In this document: one piece after another, positions 37,355-50,736 of the stretch
Layout of the letters: every line of letters starts with the position of its first letter
Numbering within the stretch: position 1 is the stretch's first letter
From: Coleophoma eucalyptorum
Taxonomy: Eukaryota > Ascomycota > Leotiomycetes > Helotiales > Dermateaceae
Reading direction: 5' to 3'
Length of the DNA: 64,000 nucleotides
Assembly (NCBI GenBank): GCA_026120035.1
Contig: JALRME010000036.1
Location: 62,001 to 126,000, forward strand
The notes under the pieces: generated by a model
What the model saw: only the letters and a program-made list of their open reading frames with translations
The model's database searches: none
What the model was told of the DNA's origin: nothing
Position numbers and translations under genes: made by a program

Positions 37355-40300
37355 ATGCGCCGTGTTCGCAGCGTATCTGCGAAGCGCATGGCTACTGCCA
37401 TAGCCTCCTTCACTGTGGTTTCAATTCTTGCTTTTGTGTCCATCGCAAGTTGTTCTGAGAAGCAGGCTCAACTCAGTTCCAATGAAGTCTACAAGAGAGA
37501 TGGACCATCTTTCTCTGTTTCATTTCCCTCAGCGTACGTAATTTTCATATTGCCAAATACTGTCTAACAAGTTCAGCAGCCTCCTCACTGTTCCCAATGA
37601 CCTTCCTGTATCAGCAGATGATATAATCACCGTTACTGCTAAGGGAGCAGACTCAGTTAACAAATACTCCCAAGACAATACGGAGATGGAACAAGAGATT
37701 ACATACAGGATCTCGACGGCTTTGGTTCATCCTCTTCCTGCATTGCCAACCTGTGCGACTGCCACGGAGACCTGGTATAGCACCGTGTACGCTCTCACAA
37801 GCACGGAAACCAAATATGCAGCCATTCTGACTGTCACCACTACCGTCTGCGGGGTTGGTGCTCTGCCAACTTTTGACTTACCTCTAGGGGCTGGTAGTGC
37901 CGGAAGTTACGATTTCCATTCTCATAGCCCCCTGCCTTCAGCTACTCTGACTCCGCCTATACTTTATCCTGGGGCTGCTTTTGCTTGTCCGGAGAGTCCT
38001 GGGGGTTGGTCCTGTGCTCCTCAGCAGACTCCGGCGCAACTCTGCCCTTGTGGACATGGATGGACTTGTGCTCATCTCAATGAGGGATTTCATTGCCTGC
38101 CCAATACTCAAACAAAATCACTTGGAACTGCAACTACTCACACTTTGTAAGTATCGCTTCCTTTCCATCTCTATTTGTTATCTGCGTTGTCTGTAGTGTT
38201 TACATTTTGAAGCTTTCAGACTCCTCTAAGGTAGAAATTTGCTGAAGGGTGGGTTATAGGTCCTCGGTACCTACTAGCATTGTTCAGCCTAGCATTTCAG
38301 AAGCCTTTCCCAAACTTACAACAGGTGGTATATTGTCTAGTGCTACGTCAGCTTCCGCTGGCGTAGGCCTCTCTTCCACAACAGCTATAACAAGTTCACC
38401 AGCTACATTTGAAAGTTCAAAACTAACTGCTGGGCCGGGTTTGTTGTCTGCAGCTTCGGGATTGCCAGCTGCACCATTGCTTGCGCCTGTCTCCTCGCCC
38501 ATTGCACTCTCCATACTTTTTTCAATGTCCAATACTCAGGTTACAACATCGATTTCAATACCGTCGTTTCCCTTCTCACAGCTCGACCCACTCAGTCCTT
38601 CCAGCTTTATACCTCCTTCATCGATATCCAAACAGAGCTCAAGTATTAGACCAAGCTTCGTACAGCTGCCGAGCTCTATTTCCCCATTTATATCAGCTGC
38701 CTCACTATTGTCGATTGCTATGTCGAATCTGGTTGCTCAGCCAAGTTCGACCCAGTTGAGTCCAGTGGGCTCCAGCTCTAATACAATTATTTCATTCACC
38801 AAATCAGACTTCACAACTCGGGCCAGCTTAACATATCAACCTAATTCAACGGTTGAACCAAGTTCACCGGTATCATCGATTAATTCACAGGCAGAACCAA
38901 TACCTGTTATCGCTGTGGCCAGCTCCCCTACGCCAATGATTTCTGGCAGCGAAAAAAATACACTAAGTCAACCTAGTACAAATGCTCTGCCCACCTTTGT
39001 AGCAGTGGTGGCTGCAGCTCAAACCGTAGCTTCTGCATTGGTCAGTAATATCGCAGGGGACGTAGTAAATGTCCTTGGTAGTTCGGAGACTGCTGTTAAC
39101 CAACTTCTTGGTTCTACAACCAGTGATATATCCGATATATTGAACCATGTAGCCGAAGCTGCTAGTCAGTTGACTAGCAACGTTGAAGAGGATATAACTG
39201 GCATTGTGGCAGCTGTAGCCAATGGACCTGGAAGTGCAAACTTTGTCAATAGTTTAACCAATATCGCTCAAGACCTGAGCAGTGGAGTTACAAACATTGT
39301 GGGTGGCACCCTTGCTACAGCAACGAATGCGATCTCAGACCTTGGAGGAGCTGCCGGTAATATAATGAACACAGTCAACTCTGATATCAGCCATATTATA
39401 TCTGATGCAGCTGCAGATTCTAAGACTCTTGTTAACACAGTTGCAGCTCCCGAAGCCAACCTCATCTCTGGAGGAAGTATAGATCCTAGTGCTCTTACTG
39501 GTGATGGTCTCTTGAGTGGCGTAGATGGTGCAGTACCTGGGGTAGCCAAAATTATGTCTCTCCCTACCAGTATCTCGAATTCCGGAAGTTCAACAGATCA
39601 AATCACTGCAAACGATCTGTTGGGAGCTCTGCTGAATGTTGGCATAAATACTATTCAGAGTACTCTCGACGTTCCCGATGCCAATTCTCTCATGGGAGCT
39701 CTCAATGGTGGTATAAATAGCATTAGTGCTACTCCAACTGTGCTCGGAACTTCTGCACCTATGAGAAGTCTCCTGAGCAATCTCCTCAGCTCTATCAACG
39801 GTATTACGGAAAGTTCTCAAGCTACAGGTGGCAACTCCAATGCTGCCGATGCCAATTCCCTGATTAACAGTCTTACTGGTGCTACTAGTGGTTCCAATGC
39901 CGCCCCCGCCACTGCACCTGACACAGCCTTAGTTGCAGATAATCTTCTGAAAGATCTCCTGAACACTTCCAACGGCGTAACCACGCATTCTCTAAGTACT
40001 GGCAACACCATTGGAATGGTTCAAAGCTCTGCAGCATCGGGTGAAAATCCCACAACACCTGGAGTTTCACCAGCAGCAAATCATATTGTAAATTCTTTAG
40101 TAGGAAGTGGGAATGGGGATGCCGTCCGTCTTCCATCCTCAAGTTCACCTACGAGTAATTCTGGCCTCATTGATCCCATTTTCGGCCCCTTGAAAAGCCC
40201 AACAAGCAAAGCCAGTTCCCTTAGGGGAACTTCTAACACGAACCGCGACAGTAGCATCCCATCCTCAGTCGTATCTACTACAGATGTGGGCTCCACCTTC

Positions 40301-40756
40301 GGCAGTACAACGGCAAATATTCTCGGTTTGCCTATCAACGCGCTCTCGAATGCCGTGAAAGGCAACACAAATGCTGCTTCCAATCCTGTGGTCCCATTTA
40401 TTTCCGAAGTTCAAACTAAGACGCCGGATCTACGAAGTTTTGCAAACTCCGGCACCAGCAACAGCGTTGTTCAAGGGGCAGCAAACTCTGCTGCCAATAC
40501 TCTCGATAGTGTCCTCGGTAGCACTCAACCCGTGACTGCTGCAAGTATAATCGGTGGGATTACTGCTAAACCTCCCAACGAGGCCATACAACCTCTACGT
40601 ACCTCGACATTGAGGGGATTGGGGGGTAGATTGACGGGTAAGCGGCAGACTCGAGAGAAGAGGTCAGAGAAAGTACTCGAGGGGGACCATGGGGCTTGCA
40701 GTTTGTGTCATAACCCCAGCTGTACTGGTTGTGCACACCATAGTCCTCTGAGATAA
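37355..40756 (+). CDS. Large secreted Ser/Thr-rich repeat protein with Cys-rich modules
   Basis: Three exons (37355-37533, 37577-38146, 38260-40756; introns 43 and 113 bp) encode 1081 aa. The ATG at 37355 starts a basic N-region and a hydrophobic signal segment (MATAIASFTVVSILAFVSIA), followed by a dibasic site YKRD. A Cys-rich module lies around residues 205-245 (CPESPGGWSC, LCPCGHGWTC). About 800 residues of Ser/Thr/Asn/Ala-rich sequence follow. They include helical-looking segments and degenerate repeats of the type DANSLMGALNGGIN. The C-terminus has a KRQTREKR dibasic cluster and a Cys module (CSLCHNPSCTGC). No GPI signal is visible. I infer an extracellular or cell-wall protein, possibly cleaved by a Kex2-type protease. 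I do not recognise the family. Confidence 0.85.
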
Positions 40757-41831
40757 AGTTACCAAGAACTAGCTGGCCAGGTTCTATGTTTTACCACTAT
40801 CATTATTACGACCTCTGAATGAGCGACCATTTGAGGAGTTATTGATGACTTATGGGTCGGACGGGAGGCTTTGCTCTACGTTTATGAAGCAAATAAGGGC
40901 GATTTTGGAACTGTTTCAGATTATTATCTTAGCTATAGTGAATCAATTCTCATGCTACATGGTTAAAAGTAGAATTGCATCTGCTCATACTCGTAAGGGG
41001 AATAAATAGACAAAGGATTGGCAGAATGAGGCAATCTGGTATGAGGAAATCGATCATAGGTCGATGGCAAGAAAAGGACGGTAGAATTTGTGCTTAAGAA
41101 TGCTACAGATACCCAGGGTTAGTTTTGTATTCTTGAGATAAATGGCTGCTATCGTATTCTTGACAGAAGATGCATATTTCTAAATCCTCGATAGATTAGG
41201 GTTTGGACCCCTGCGCCGGGCGGGATCCCACAGGGATTGACGTCAGTAACGATATCTGAGAGGTTTCTTGGATCAAGGTACAGTAAGCAAATAATCAATC
41301 ACCCCGCATGCAATCACAAGTCACAACCCCGACTAAACGATACAATATCACGAATCTGTTGACAGAATGGAGTGAGTATATCGTTCGTCCTGTATGTTGC
41401 GTATAATTGATTGATACTAGTGGCGCTGACGTCACGACAGCGGCTTTTGAGTGGCGATCTGAGACGAGACGGCGGGAAGCGGCTGTAGGCTGTTCTAGAC
41501 TCCAGTGAGTCGGTCTCGTTGCGCTTCTGTTATTCTCTCACTCCACGCCCAAAACACATTCTTGATCAAGACAGGCGAGGCCAGCTCTCCATTCAAATTT
41601 TCTAGCCGATTCCTGCAACATGCAGCTCGTGAGCAGTATTCCATAATGCGATTTTGCGTTCAAAGCACTGCTCTTTCCCCTGGTCTGCGCGCAACTGCCT
41701 CACCAGCACAGATCCCAGCGCTTGCCACGATCGCTCTTGCGACAAAGATACAAGGCAGATACGACAATAGCTGAGGATTCCGATTTTGAAGGCCGGGGCG
41801 AGGTTGAAGGCACGATCAATTGGAGCCAAGC
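40757..41831. other. Intergenic upstream of the histidine kinase
   Basis: About 1.1 kb with no supportable frame. It contains the secreted-protein 3' region and, from about 41370, a likely transcribed leader of the kinase gene. Frames overlapping the kinase start in other phases are shadows. Confidence 0.6.
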
Positions 41832-44800
41832 ATGGCACAACTTTCTGTGGAACGTGATGCATCGATGGAAGACTTTCAATTGGTGGGAATTACAGAACTG
41901 CTGGATGGCGACAAGAGACCAGTGTGCATCGTTGATCGAAAGAAGGCGCACCTGCAAGAACCGGTTTACATAAATGCAAGTTTCTTGAGACTCCAAGCAA
42001 TTACAGGAGAGGCCGACGAATCGAGGACGGACGGCTTCCACGAGCAGCTTCCTAACGAGGAATATACCGAATTTCTGCAGTGGATCACAAGCTATAAAAC
42101 CGACAACGATGCAGTATCATATTTAGGTCACAGATGGGCAGTCCAGACACTAAGGGAAAGATGGGGAGTGATCAGTGGATATCAAGTGCTCGAGAGTCAC
42201 AATGGAACAACCGAAGAAAGACCTGCACCGGTTGAAGCACAAACTACAGCGGCAGGCAAAACTGGAGCAGTTTCTACTATCATCAGCTCCTTAAGTAACT
42301 TGATGGCACCTGATGAACATTCTCTGTCAGGAAGTCCCGGTTCAGATTTAGGGGAAGGTCGGCGGCAACGTGAGGAACCCAGACGGCCTTTGGGACCATT
42401 TGACGCGACTTGCTCAAACACCCAAACTGAAATGACCGCACACAAGAAATTGGTACTTGAGTTTGATTGGGGAAATACGGACTTGGGTCCAATCAGCTCA
42501 TGGTCCGATGAACTACGACGGAGTTGCGATTTTCTCCTGTCAGACCCACGTCCGGCGGCGTTGTACTGGTCAGAAAATCGAACCATGATGTACAATGAGG
42601 CTTATGCGCATCTTGCTGGAAAGAAACATCCGCATATGATGGGCCAACCTTTCCATATCTTCTGGGCTGAGTTAGGAGATACCTTTGTAAACATCATGAA
42701 CGATGTTTATGCAAATGGGATTGCCCTGACGCAGGAAGACAGCCTTTATTACCTCAACAGAAATGGTTACCTCGAAGAAACCTACTTCTCTCTATCCTTG
42801 ATTCCTTTCGCTACTGGCGATGGCCGTACTGCTTGCTATAATTCCGCATATGATGTCACAAGACAAGTTATCGCTGGTAAGAATTTCTACCCTGTTTGGA
42901 GTTACTGTAGACTAAGAAAGGGTCCTCAGATCGTCGTATTACGTTTCTCTTACGCCTTAGCCAGTTTGTTGCATCGTCGAAAGAACCCAAAGACTTCTGG
43001 TCTCAACTCTTGAAAGGATTAGAATGCAACAAGTTTGAGATACCCTTCGCCATGTTATACTCTGCTGGAGGCTATAGCAACGAGACCTTATCAGAATGCG
43101 CGGAGCAGAGCTCCAATATAGAACTTTGGTCTTTGGAAGGTACGGTGCGGGTACCTCCCGGTTGTTCTCATATCCCAATACGACTTGATACTGAGTGCCC
43201 TGGCGAGGATTTCATCAAGCACTTTCAGAAGCACCTCAAGTCGAGCGATCCCACCTTACTACAAGTAAGCGATGGAACTTTATCAGCCAAATTATTGGAA
43301 GACCTTCGTTCTAATGACCTAGACATCTGCGACTCTGCCATTTTCTACCCTATTCGTTCCACCGGAGAGAATGTCTTGGGGTTTCTGATAGTGGGACTCG
43401 ATCCTCATAGACCATATGATGTAGATTACCGTCTTTTCACACAATTAATGACAAGGCAACTAACCAACTCAATGGCCAGTGCTGTGCTGTTTGAGGAGGA
43501 AATCAGAAGGGGCCGCGCAGCAGCTGAAATGGCAACTTTGGATCGCAATCGGCTTACCAAGCAGCTTGCAGTCACAACACAAGAGGCCGTCGCGGCTGAA
43601 AATCGATTTCGGAGGATGGCTGACCTGGCTCCTGTTGGCATGTTTCATATTGACGCTCAGGGAATTCTACTATGTGAGTGTCCAGGACACTCTTTATCGC
43701 CCAGTAACTGATGCATTGTAGATGCAAACGAGGATTACTATGTTATGACCCAGCATCCTCGTGACCTGCAACCTCAGCCTATGAGTTGGTATAATGTTAT
43801 TGCAGATATTGATCATCCCAAAATGGATATAGAATGGGCAAAGTTAGTCGGTGGCGAGCCAGTATCTTTTGAATTGCGCCTGAAAACAAAATTCTTCCCC
43901 GCTGAAAGTGTCAACGAGGACAGTTTTTCACATAAATGGATCATTGCCGCTGCATATCCCGAAAAGGATGAACATGGCAATGTGGTTGGAATATTGGGCT
44001 GTATAACTGATATCTCGAGGTGCGTAATGTTCGAAATTATCATCAATCTTCAGACTTCAAATTTTCGATATCGATGTGAAGTGCTTGTCAAAGTACTGCT
44101 TATCCTCGATTTAACCTTTGTTTGCATATATGATCTGGTACACTTGTGGACGCGGCTAACTGACGAAACAGGCAAAAATGGGCAGAGGGGATCCAAGCTC
44201 GGAAACGACTTGAAGCTCTGGAGCTCAAGCGCCAACAGGAGAGTTTTATCGATATGACCAGCCATGAAATGCGAAACCCTCTGTCAGCTATCATTCAATG
44301 TGCCGACTCCATCTCAAACTCTCTTTCTGCAATTATCAATTCGCCAAATTCCATGTTTGAGATTTCTCGAGAAATCTTAGAGAGTCACATCGATGCAGCC
44401 CAGACTATTGTTCACTGTGGACAGCACCAGAAGAGAATTATTGACGACATTCTCATCCTCTCTAAAATCAACTCTCACCTAATTGCGGTCACTCCGGTAG
44501 AAGTGCAGCCAATTCTTGTAATAAAGAATGCTCTGAAGATGTTTGAGGGAGAACTGCAAACTCATGACATGGAATTAAAGTTGGAGGTTGGAGAGTCCTT
44601 CTCAAGATTGTCTATCGACTGGCTTAAACTTGATCCCAGCCGATTACTTCAGGTACTGATAAATCTGACCACGAATGCTATCAAATTTACTATTCCCGAG
44701 GCCGAAAGGAAGATCACAATTCGCGTTGAAGCTTCTCAGACTCCTCCAACCACCAAGAATGGTATTGAGTTTTTAGAAAGAGAATCAAACCGAAAAGATT

Positions 44801-45688
44801 TGAGCTCTGGATCAGATTGGGGCTCTGGCGAGATTATTTATCTGGAAGTCCAGGTGCAAGATACTGGCAGAGGACTGAATGAACATGAGCGCAAACTATT
44901 GTTTCAGAGATTTTCTCAAGCCTCGCCTCGAACGCATGTACAATATGGTGGTTCGGGCTTAGGTCTCTTCATCTCCCGAGAGCTGACGGAGTTGCAGGGG
45001 GGGAAAATCGGATTCATTTCTGAGGCTGGTGTGGGAAGCACCTTTGCATTCTACGTACGAGCACGTCGCTGTTCTGCCCCCCAATGTGCACAATCATTGG
45101 TGGAGATCGATCCTCAGGCTCAACCCAACGCCGCTACTAGCAGTGTTCCCACCGGATATCAAGCTGAACCATCTCAAGTCAAGAAGTCACAAGCAAAATC
45201 AAACAAAGTCGCTGTGATACGAAATGTTTTGATTGTCGAAGACAATCTCGTGAATCAGAAAGTTCTCTCGAAGCAACTTCGCACTGCGGGATGTACGGTC
45301 TATGTCGCAAATCATGGCCAGGAAGCACTTGACTTTCTTCAAGCCTCTGAATTCTGGAAAGATAGCACGGAGGGAAAAGTGTTGCCAAATTTCATCTGCC
45401 TCATGGATCTTGAGATGCCGGTCATGGACGGACTAACTTGTATGAAGAGGATTAGAGAATTGCAGAGAGAAGGTACAATCATCGGACATATTCCGGTCAT
45501 TGCCGTGACTGCCAATGCCAGGAGCGAGCAGATCGCTGTGGCAAGGGAAGCTGGAATGGTAAGTTGTGCCGTATCTCCAATGGCGAGAGACACTTTGCTA
45601 ATTGATGCAACAGGACAGTGTCGTGACAAAACCGTTTCGTATCCCAGAATTAATACCCGAGATGGATAAATTGCTACGACAATCCTGA
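41832..45688 (+). CDS. Hybrid histidine kinase (PAS-GAF-PAS-HisKA-HATPase-REC)
   Basis: Two-component sensor that autophosphorylates on His and passes phosphate to its own receiver, then probably through a phosphotransfer protein. Five exons (41832-42876, 42930-43673, 43722-44019, 44172-45558, 45614-45688) give 1182 aa. A first PAS-like domain has LEFDWGNTDLGPISSW and LYWSENRTMMYNEAYAHLAG. A GAF-like region spans about residues 355-590. A second PAS domain has FRRMADLAPVGMFHIDAQG. The H-box is DMTSHEMRNPLSAI (H727). The ATP-binding boxes are LINLTTNAIKF, VQDTGRGL and GGSGLGLF. The receiver has VLIVEDN, D1108 in MDLEMP, VTANA and VTKPF. All catalytic residues are present. No membrane segment is seen, so it is probably cytosolic. 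The last exon is needed to restore TKPF. The ATG at 41832 is the first in frame; an upstream exon cannot be excluded. Confidence 0.95.
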
Positions 45689-46592
45689 CAAAAACGTTTT
45701 AGTGTGGCAGTATATTGATTACCTTAGTTTCTTTGATTTATGATTTGGAGGGTTTAAAAGTATATATCAGAGTCAGAAATGCGATATACGGTCAGGTTAT
45801 AGATGGGAATTATAATGCGTATACGGAGTTTGAGAGGTTGGCGCCATTGACGCCATGGGTGACATGGTTGGAGTTCGTCAAGATGCAAGAGAGAAAGGTC
45901 TATCCCACTAGACGTGTGTATTTATAGACCACGTAGACTGCTAATAATTGTTGATAAAAGGAAATATATCGAATCGAACGCAGTAATATCGACTGTAGCA
46001 ACTCTAGCCATTCGGGAAGTTCGTTGAAAGAACATGCTTTGCAGGCCGTCACAGGTACATTATAGACTTTAGTTAACAGGATCGAGATACGAACCTGCAT
46101 ATACTATTATTGTTACATTCTTGAAGGTGGTGAAGCTACTTCTACAACAGGAAACCCAATCCCTTTCACCTCGACGGGAAGGGGACGAGATCGGCTTCAA
46201 AGCGGCTTCAGAACCCGGGACTGGCTTGTGGGCGGCGGGATTCCGGCCGCATTTAGAGTCATACATATGGTAGGGACGCTACAATGACTAACCAAAAAGC
46301 CAACCACAACGTTTGATCACTAGGAAGATTTCCTGCGCGCTTCTATGCACAGACGTGGTGGTATCTAGTCCATATTTCTTGCAAGGCCTTGTCAAAAAAA
46401 GGATAAATAAATGAGCGCATCAATGCCGGAGCGCTAGGCTTAGACTAAACGTTCACCGTCTTCTATGCTGTTAGTCTTTATAAGGACATTACATTGCCTG
46501 GGTTAGAGAACCACTTTACGGGCTCATTGTTCAACTCTGATCACCACGAGTGCGGGCGTTTGCACTTTGATTTCTAATAGAGGCGAGAATCA
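45689..46592. other. Intergenic between the histidine kinase and MFS gene
   Basis: About 900 bp without a supportable gene. A GC-rich patch (about 46170-46255) interrupts AT-rich DNA. The last 150 bp looks like the MFS promoter and leader. Confidence 0.55.
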
Positions 46593-48222
46593 ATGGCTCG
46601 CAACATGTCGATTTCATCATTGGAGTTGAGAAGTATTCCCTTCCTCACGACGCAACAACAACCCCACTCTACACCTACAACACAAGAAAACTCCAAAGTA
46701 GCACACGCACAGTCAAGTTTCGAACTACCAGCCGATCAATTGCCAACACCATATGATCTGGAACCAAGCACGGCAATTGCATCACGTATACACACGTTCC
46801 CCGAAGGCGGTCTTCGGGCCTGGGTCGTAGTCTTTGGATCATTCTGCGTCATTGCTAGCACGTACGGACTAATCTCCAGCGCGGGATTGTTCCAGTCATA
46901 CTGGCAAGCCAACCAACTCAGCGCCTACAGGTCTCGAGACATCGGTTGGATCACGGCCGTGAATGTCTTCCTAAATCTGATCCTCGGCGTGCAAGTCGGC
47001 CCGCTCTTTGACAGATATGGCCCGCGATACCTGCTGCTGGTGGGTGGGGTTGTGTATACAGCAAGTCTGATTCTTCTGGCACAGTGTGTGAAGTATTGGC
47101 ATTTCATGCTTGTGTATGGCGTTGTCAGCGGTACGAGTTCGGCCTTGCTGACCACGACAAGTTTGGCGGTCGTTGCGCACTGGTTTGAAGCAAAGAGGGG
47201 GATGGCTTCGGGAATCGCCTTTGTGGGATCTTCCGTTGGGGGTATTGCGTTTCCCTTATCCCTGAGTCCTATGCTGGAAAAACTGTCTTGGGCGTGGGCT
47301 ATGAGGATCGTTGCTTTGGTCGTTGGGGTGTTGGTTCTGGTGGGAAACCTATGCATTCGTGGACGACTACCCCCAAGGAAGAATGGTGGTGCCATTGATT
47401 TGAAGTGTTTCCGAGATATGAGATTTACCTGGGCCACCGTCGGCATCTCCTGTAAGTTTATATCCCTTAGTACTGGATTCCATCCTCTGATATCGACTAG
47501 GTTTTGAGTTCGTCCTATTTGTGAGTTCAGTCATTTCACGTTGATTACAACCGTAACAAACCTAACAAGACCGATAACAGGGAGCCCTCGGTTTATTACC
47601 GACGTATACCGTTATGCAAGGCTTCAGCGTCCAGACGGGCTTCAACATCATCGCGATCCTCAATGCGTAAGTCTCTCCGTCCCAGTAGATCAGAGACTTG
47701 ACCTAATCCCAATGCTTGATTAGAGGCTCAGCACTTGGCCGTTCAATGTCAGGCTGGTTTTCCGACCGCTATGGCCGCTTCAATACCATGATTTTGACAT
47801 TAATCTGGTCACTCGTAGTAGTGTTCGCTCTGTGGATGCCAGTGGGAAATCATATCGTGCTCTTGTACTTCTTTGCGCCATTATTCGGATTCGGATCTGG
47901 GAGTATCATCAGCATGGCGCCCGTTTGTATTGGACAGCTGTGTAAGGCGGATGAGTATGGGCAGTTTTACGGAACGTCTTATAGTCTGGTGTCCTTTGCG
48001 TGAGTGCTGGTGCTGTCTTGCTTGTTGGGGATGAAACGCTGTACTAACAGGGCATTTAGGACACTTCTTTGTATACCAATTGGAGGAGAGCTTCTCCCAG
48101 TCGTGGGGGCCTCTGGATTCGCAGGCTTCTGGGGTGGGATTTTAGTTCTTTCTCTGTTTAGCTTCATCATGGCGAGATGGGCATGCCAGGAATATCGCTG
48201 GCAGTGGAGAGCAAAAATCTAG
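46593..48222 (+). CDS. MFS transporter, monocarboxylate-permease-like
   Basis: Five exons (46593-47451, 47501-47520, 47581-47666, 47724-47999, 48060-48222) give 467 aa. Introns are 49, 60, 57 and 60 bp; the second exon is only 20 bp. After a hydrophilic N-terminus come FPEGGLRAWVVVFGSFCVIA (segment 1), a loop with VGPLFDRYGPRYLLLVGGVV (MFS motif A type), and HWFEAKRGMASGIAFVGSSV, which is typical of fungal MCH/monocarboxylate-like permeases. The second half has GRSMSGWFSDRYGRFNTMIL and ICIGQL-type segments. About 12 membrane spans are expected. The substrate is unknown: relatives carry riboflavin or organic acids, or have no known substrate. Confidence 0.88.
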
Positions 48223-48497
48223 ATGCTGTGTACTTGATCCATGGCTTGCAGAACATAAGTGCACGCCGACATTTCCAAGGGGATATCTGAAATAGCTGTT
48301 GATTTGAAACTTGCTCTCTATGAGCAATACTGTCCATCCATGAATCAATAATTATGTCCTTGACATCCAATTGTCCCAAATAAAGAACTCATGACGCCGT
48401 TGACCCATCCTGGGTATATTTCCTGCCCAATCTCCCTATCCTGTTCCCTCCATACTCCCTGCTAACATGTGCAATAATCCTAGGCCATCTATTACTT

Positions 48498-50201
48498 TTA
48501 AACCACAGCCGCACTCACACTCGAAATAAAAGACCTATACTGCTCTTCCTCGGTAACCGTAGGCTTCATAGACTTCATCTTTGTTACCGAGACAGGGTTT
48601 GGAGACGCTGTCCAAAGAACACCATTATTCTTCTCCTCTACAGCCGGCGTTCCTTCCTTGCTCTCTTCGGCTGGAGCTGACTCTTTGTCCTTGGGAAGTT
48701 GCATAGCCAATAGAACGTACTCCGCCCTCGTAGTATTATCCATAATATCGTCCATATATCGCCGTACCTCATCTGGATTGGCGACAACTTTGGCCAGAGA
48801 GTCTAGTTGCCGGCCTTGATGAGTAAAGAGACGGATGGTGATTGGCTGGTGATAATCAAGCTTTGGGTCATAGTTTGGAGAATCACTTTTGCTGCCTTTT
48901 CGAACTAGTAAAAACGATGCGATGACTTGGCCCTGGGGGAGATATTCCAATATGCTGAATTTTGGGAACATAAACCTATCGCCAGAGCCACCTGCAAACT
49001 CGAAGACGATACCAGATATATCTGATTTGGATGGTTGTAAACCACCTTTAGATCTTAGGGCTTGTGGTTGAACGTGGGTCATTGTTGATGACATCTTAAG
49101 TGGTGTCTGGTGACCGTGACTCTGATTATGAAGTTGGTGAGACGTTGGTTGTCGAGCCGAGTTCATGGCTTGTTGTTGAGCTTGCTGCTGGGCTGCAGCT
49201 TGGCGTGCTTGGGTTAGTCTCGTCAACTCATCAATGTGACCCTGAAACTTCTTAAGTTCTTCAGGCGTTGCCTCTCCATTTGCAACAATCCTCATGAGAG
49301 CTTTGAGATCGGCATCAGTCGCGGCCCGCTCAGCCAGCATTTGTATAACAGGATCGGTCCCCTTGGGAGCAGGCGTTGGAGTATATGGTGCAGGAGTAGG
49401 TTGTGTAGTTTGGGCAACGCCATTCTGATGTGGGCCTGGGGTGCTGTGACCGTTTGGTTGATTATAGGGTCGAGGCTGCTGTGGGGTATTTGGACCCGGA
49501 GTTCCGGTCTTCACTTGCGCATCATGTCTTGGAGGACCTTGTTGCAAAGTTTGCGTAGTTGGATACTGCTGCGGGGGTGAGGAAGCGGGTGGAGGATGAG
49601 GTTGTGATGGAGGCATAACTCCATTTGGAGGACCGTACTGAATTATTGGGCGGTACATAGGTTGCTGAGGCATTGGTGGTAATGCTTGTTTCGAAACCGG
49701 TTCTTTAATAGCATACATTGTAGCGTCAAAAACGTGCGGTTCAATCGTGATAGTGCAGCTTCCAAGCTTCGTCATTGTGTCCTTGCCTGGATTGTTCTGA
49801 AGCTCCTTCTCGCTCTTTTTCTTGGTAGGCTTGATCCAGTACCTCTCGAAAATGCCTTCGCTGATCCATTTGGCTCGCGATCGTATCAGTGATTCTTGCA
49901 AAACACCACTATTCGCGTCTCTGTCAGCATCGTCCATGACACTCCAGCAGAGAGCTTACCTCTCAGAAATCGACTGATATTCTTTGTAGGAGAGATTCTG
50001 GGATTGGGGCTGATCAACTGTAGGTAGTGGCTTTCCTGCTGTGATGCTTTTTGGTAAAGTAGGCTCAACCACTGGAGCAGGTACAGGCACAGGTGTGGGA
50101 GCTTTAGGAGGTGGTTCCGGAGGCGTTGAAGTACGTTTCTTCTTGTTCTCGGAATCAGCACGCGCGGCTCGACCAGGCAGCTTTCGTTTTCTACTTTCCA
50201 T
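48498..50201 (-). CDS. SWC3: SWR1 chromatin-remodelling complex subunit Swc3
   Basis: Subunit of the SWR1 complex that exchanges H2A for H2A.Z in nucleosomes. Two exons (50201-49960 and 49908-48498; 51-bp intron) encode 550 aa. The N-terminus is MESRKRKLPGRAARADSENK with basic patches and a Pro-rich linker. The Swc3 domain follows across the exon junction (SISESGVLQESLIRSRAKWI, EGIFERYWIKP). The middle is Gln/Pro-rich and disordered. A C-terminal region (DISGIVFEFAGGSGDRFMFP) looks folded. The gene converges on the MFS gene (275 bp apart) and diverges from the alpha/beta hydrolase. The Swc3 assignment rests on the N-terminal domain; the C-terminal part is longer than in yeast. Confidence 0.85.
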
Positions 50202-50736
50202 TCTTGCAGCTCTGCTATACTAAGCAGATTGCTCAAATGGGTGGCAGAAATGACGCGTCTGGACGTCGTGAGGTAGATATTCGAGCTTGTGGGCTTTTAA
50301 AAGTAAGACTTGAAGGGACGGAGGGAGGGAGGAACTTTGAACGCTGAAGCCGAAGGAGCTTCAAAACTTTTGGCGCAGCCGAGCGAGCCTTCCTTAGTTT
50401 TTGGTTGTTGCAACTCTTATAGCTTCAGAACCCCCAAGAGTTTCGCATTTTGCTGTAACGTGGATGAAAGAGAAAATCACACAAGGGCTGCTTGAGTCGT
50501 CCGTCTAGCTCTATATTGTAAGCTCCAAGTCCCATATCCAGCGTCTTTGACACTTTTGTCCTCCCTGTGCTGGCACGTGTCCGGCATGTGTGTTCATTCC
50601 TCACTTTACAAGCGCATGCTACGGTTCAGTTTAACCATTTCTGTTCAGAATTTTTTACTCTGCTGGTGGTTTCTACCAGATTACTCAATTTTCCCTGGTC
50701 TAACGTGATTCCAGCAAGGCCGCCACAGCCTGAGTG
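50202..50736. promoter_or_regulatory. Divergent promoter region of SWC3 and hydrolase
   Basis: 535 bp separate two start codons pointing away from each other, so control elements are probably shared. A CACGTG E-box lies at about 50574. No other element was identified. Confidence 0.45.

Noticed and set aside
41722..41973. Alternative N-terminal frame overlapping the histidine kinase start
   Set aside because: It is out of phase with the kinase and stops soon after. The frame starting at 41832 continues directly into the PAS domain.
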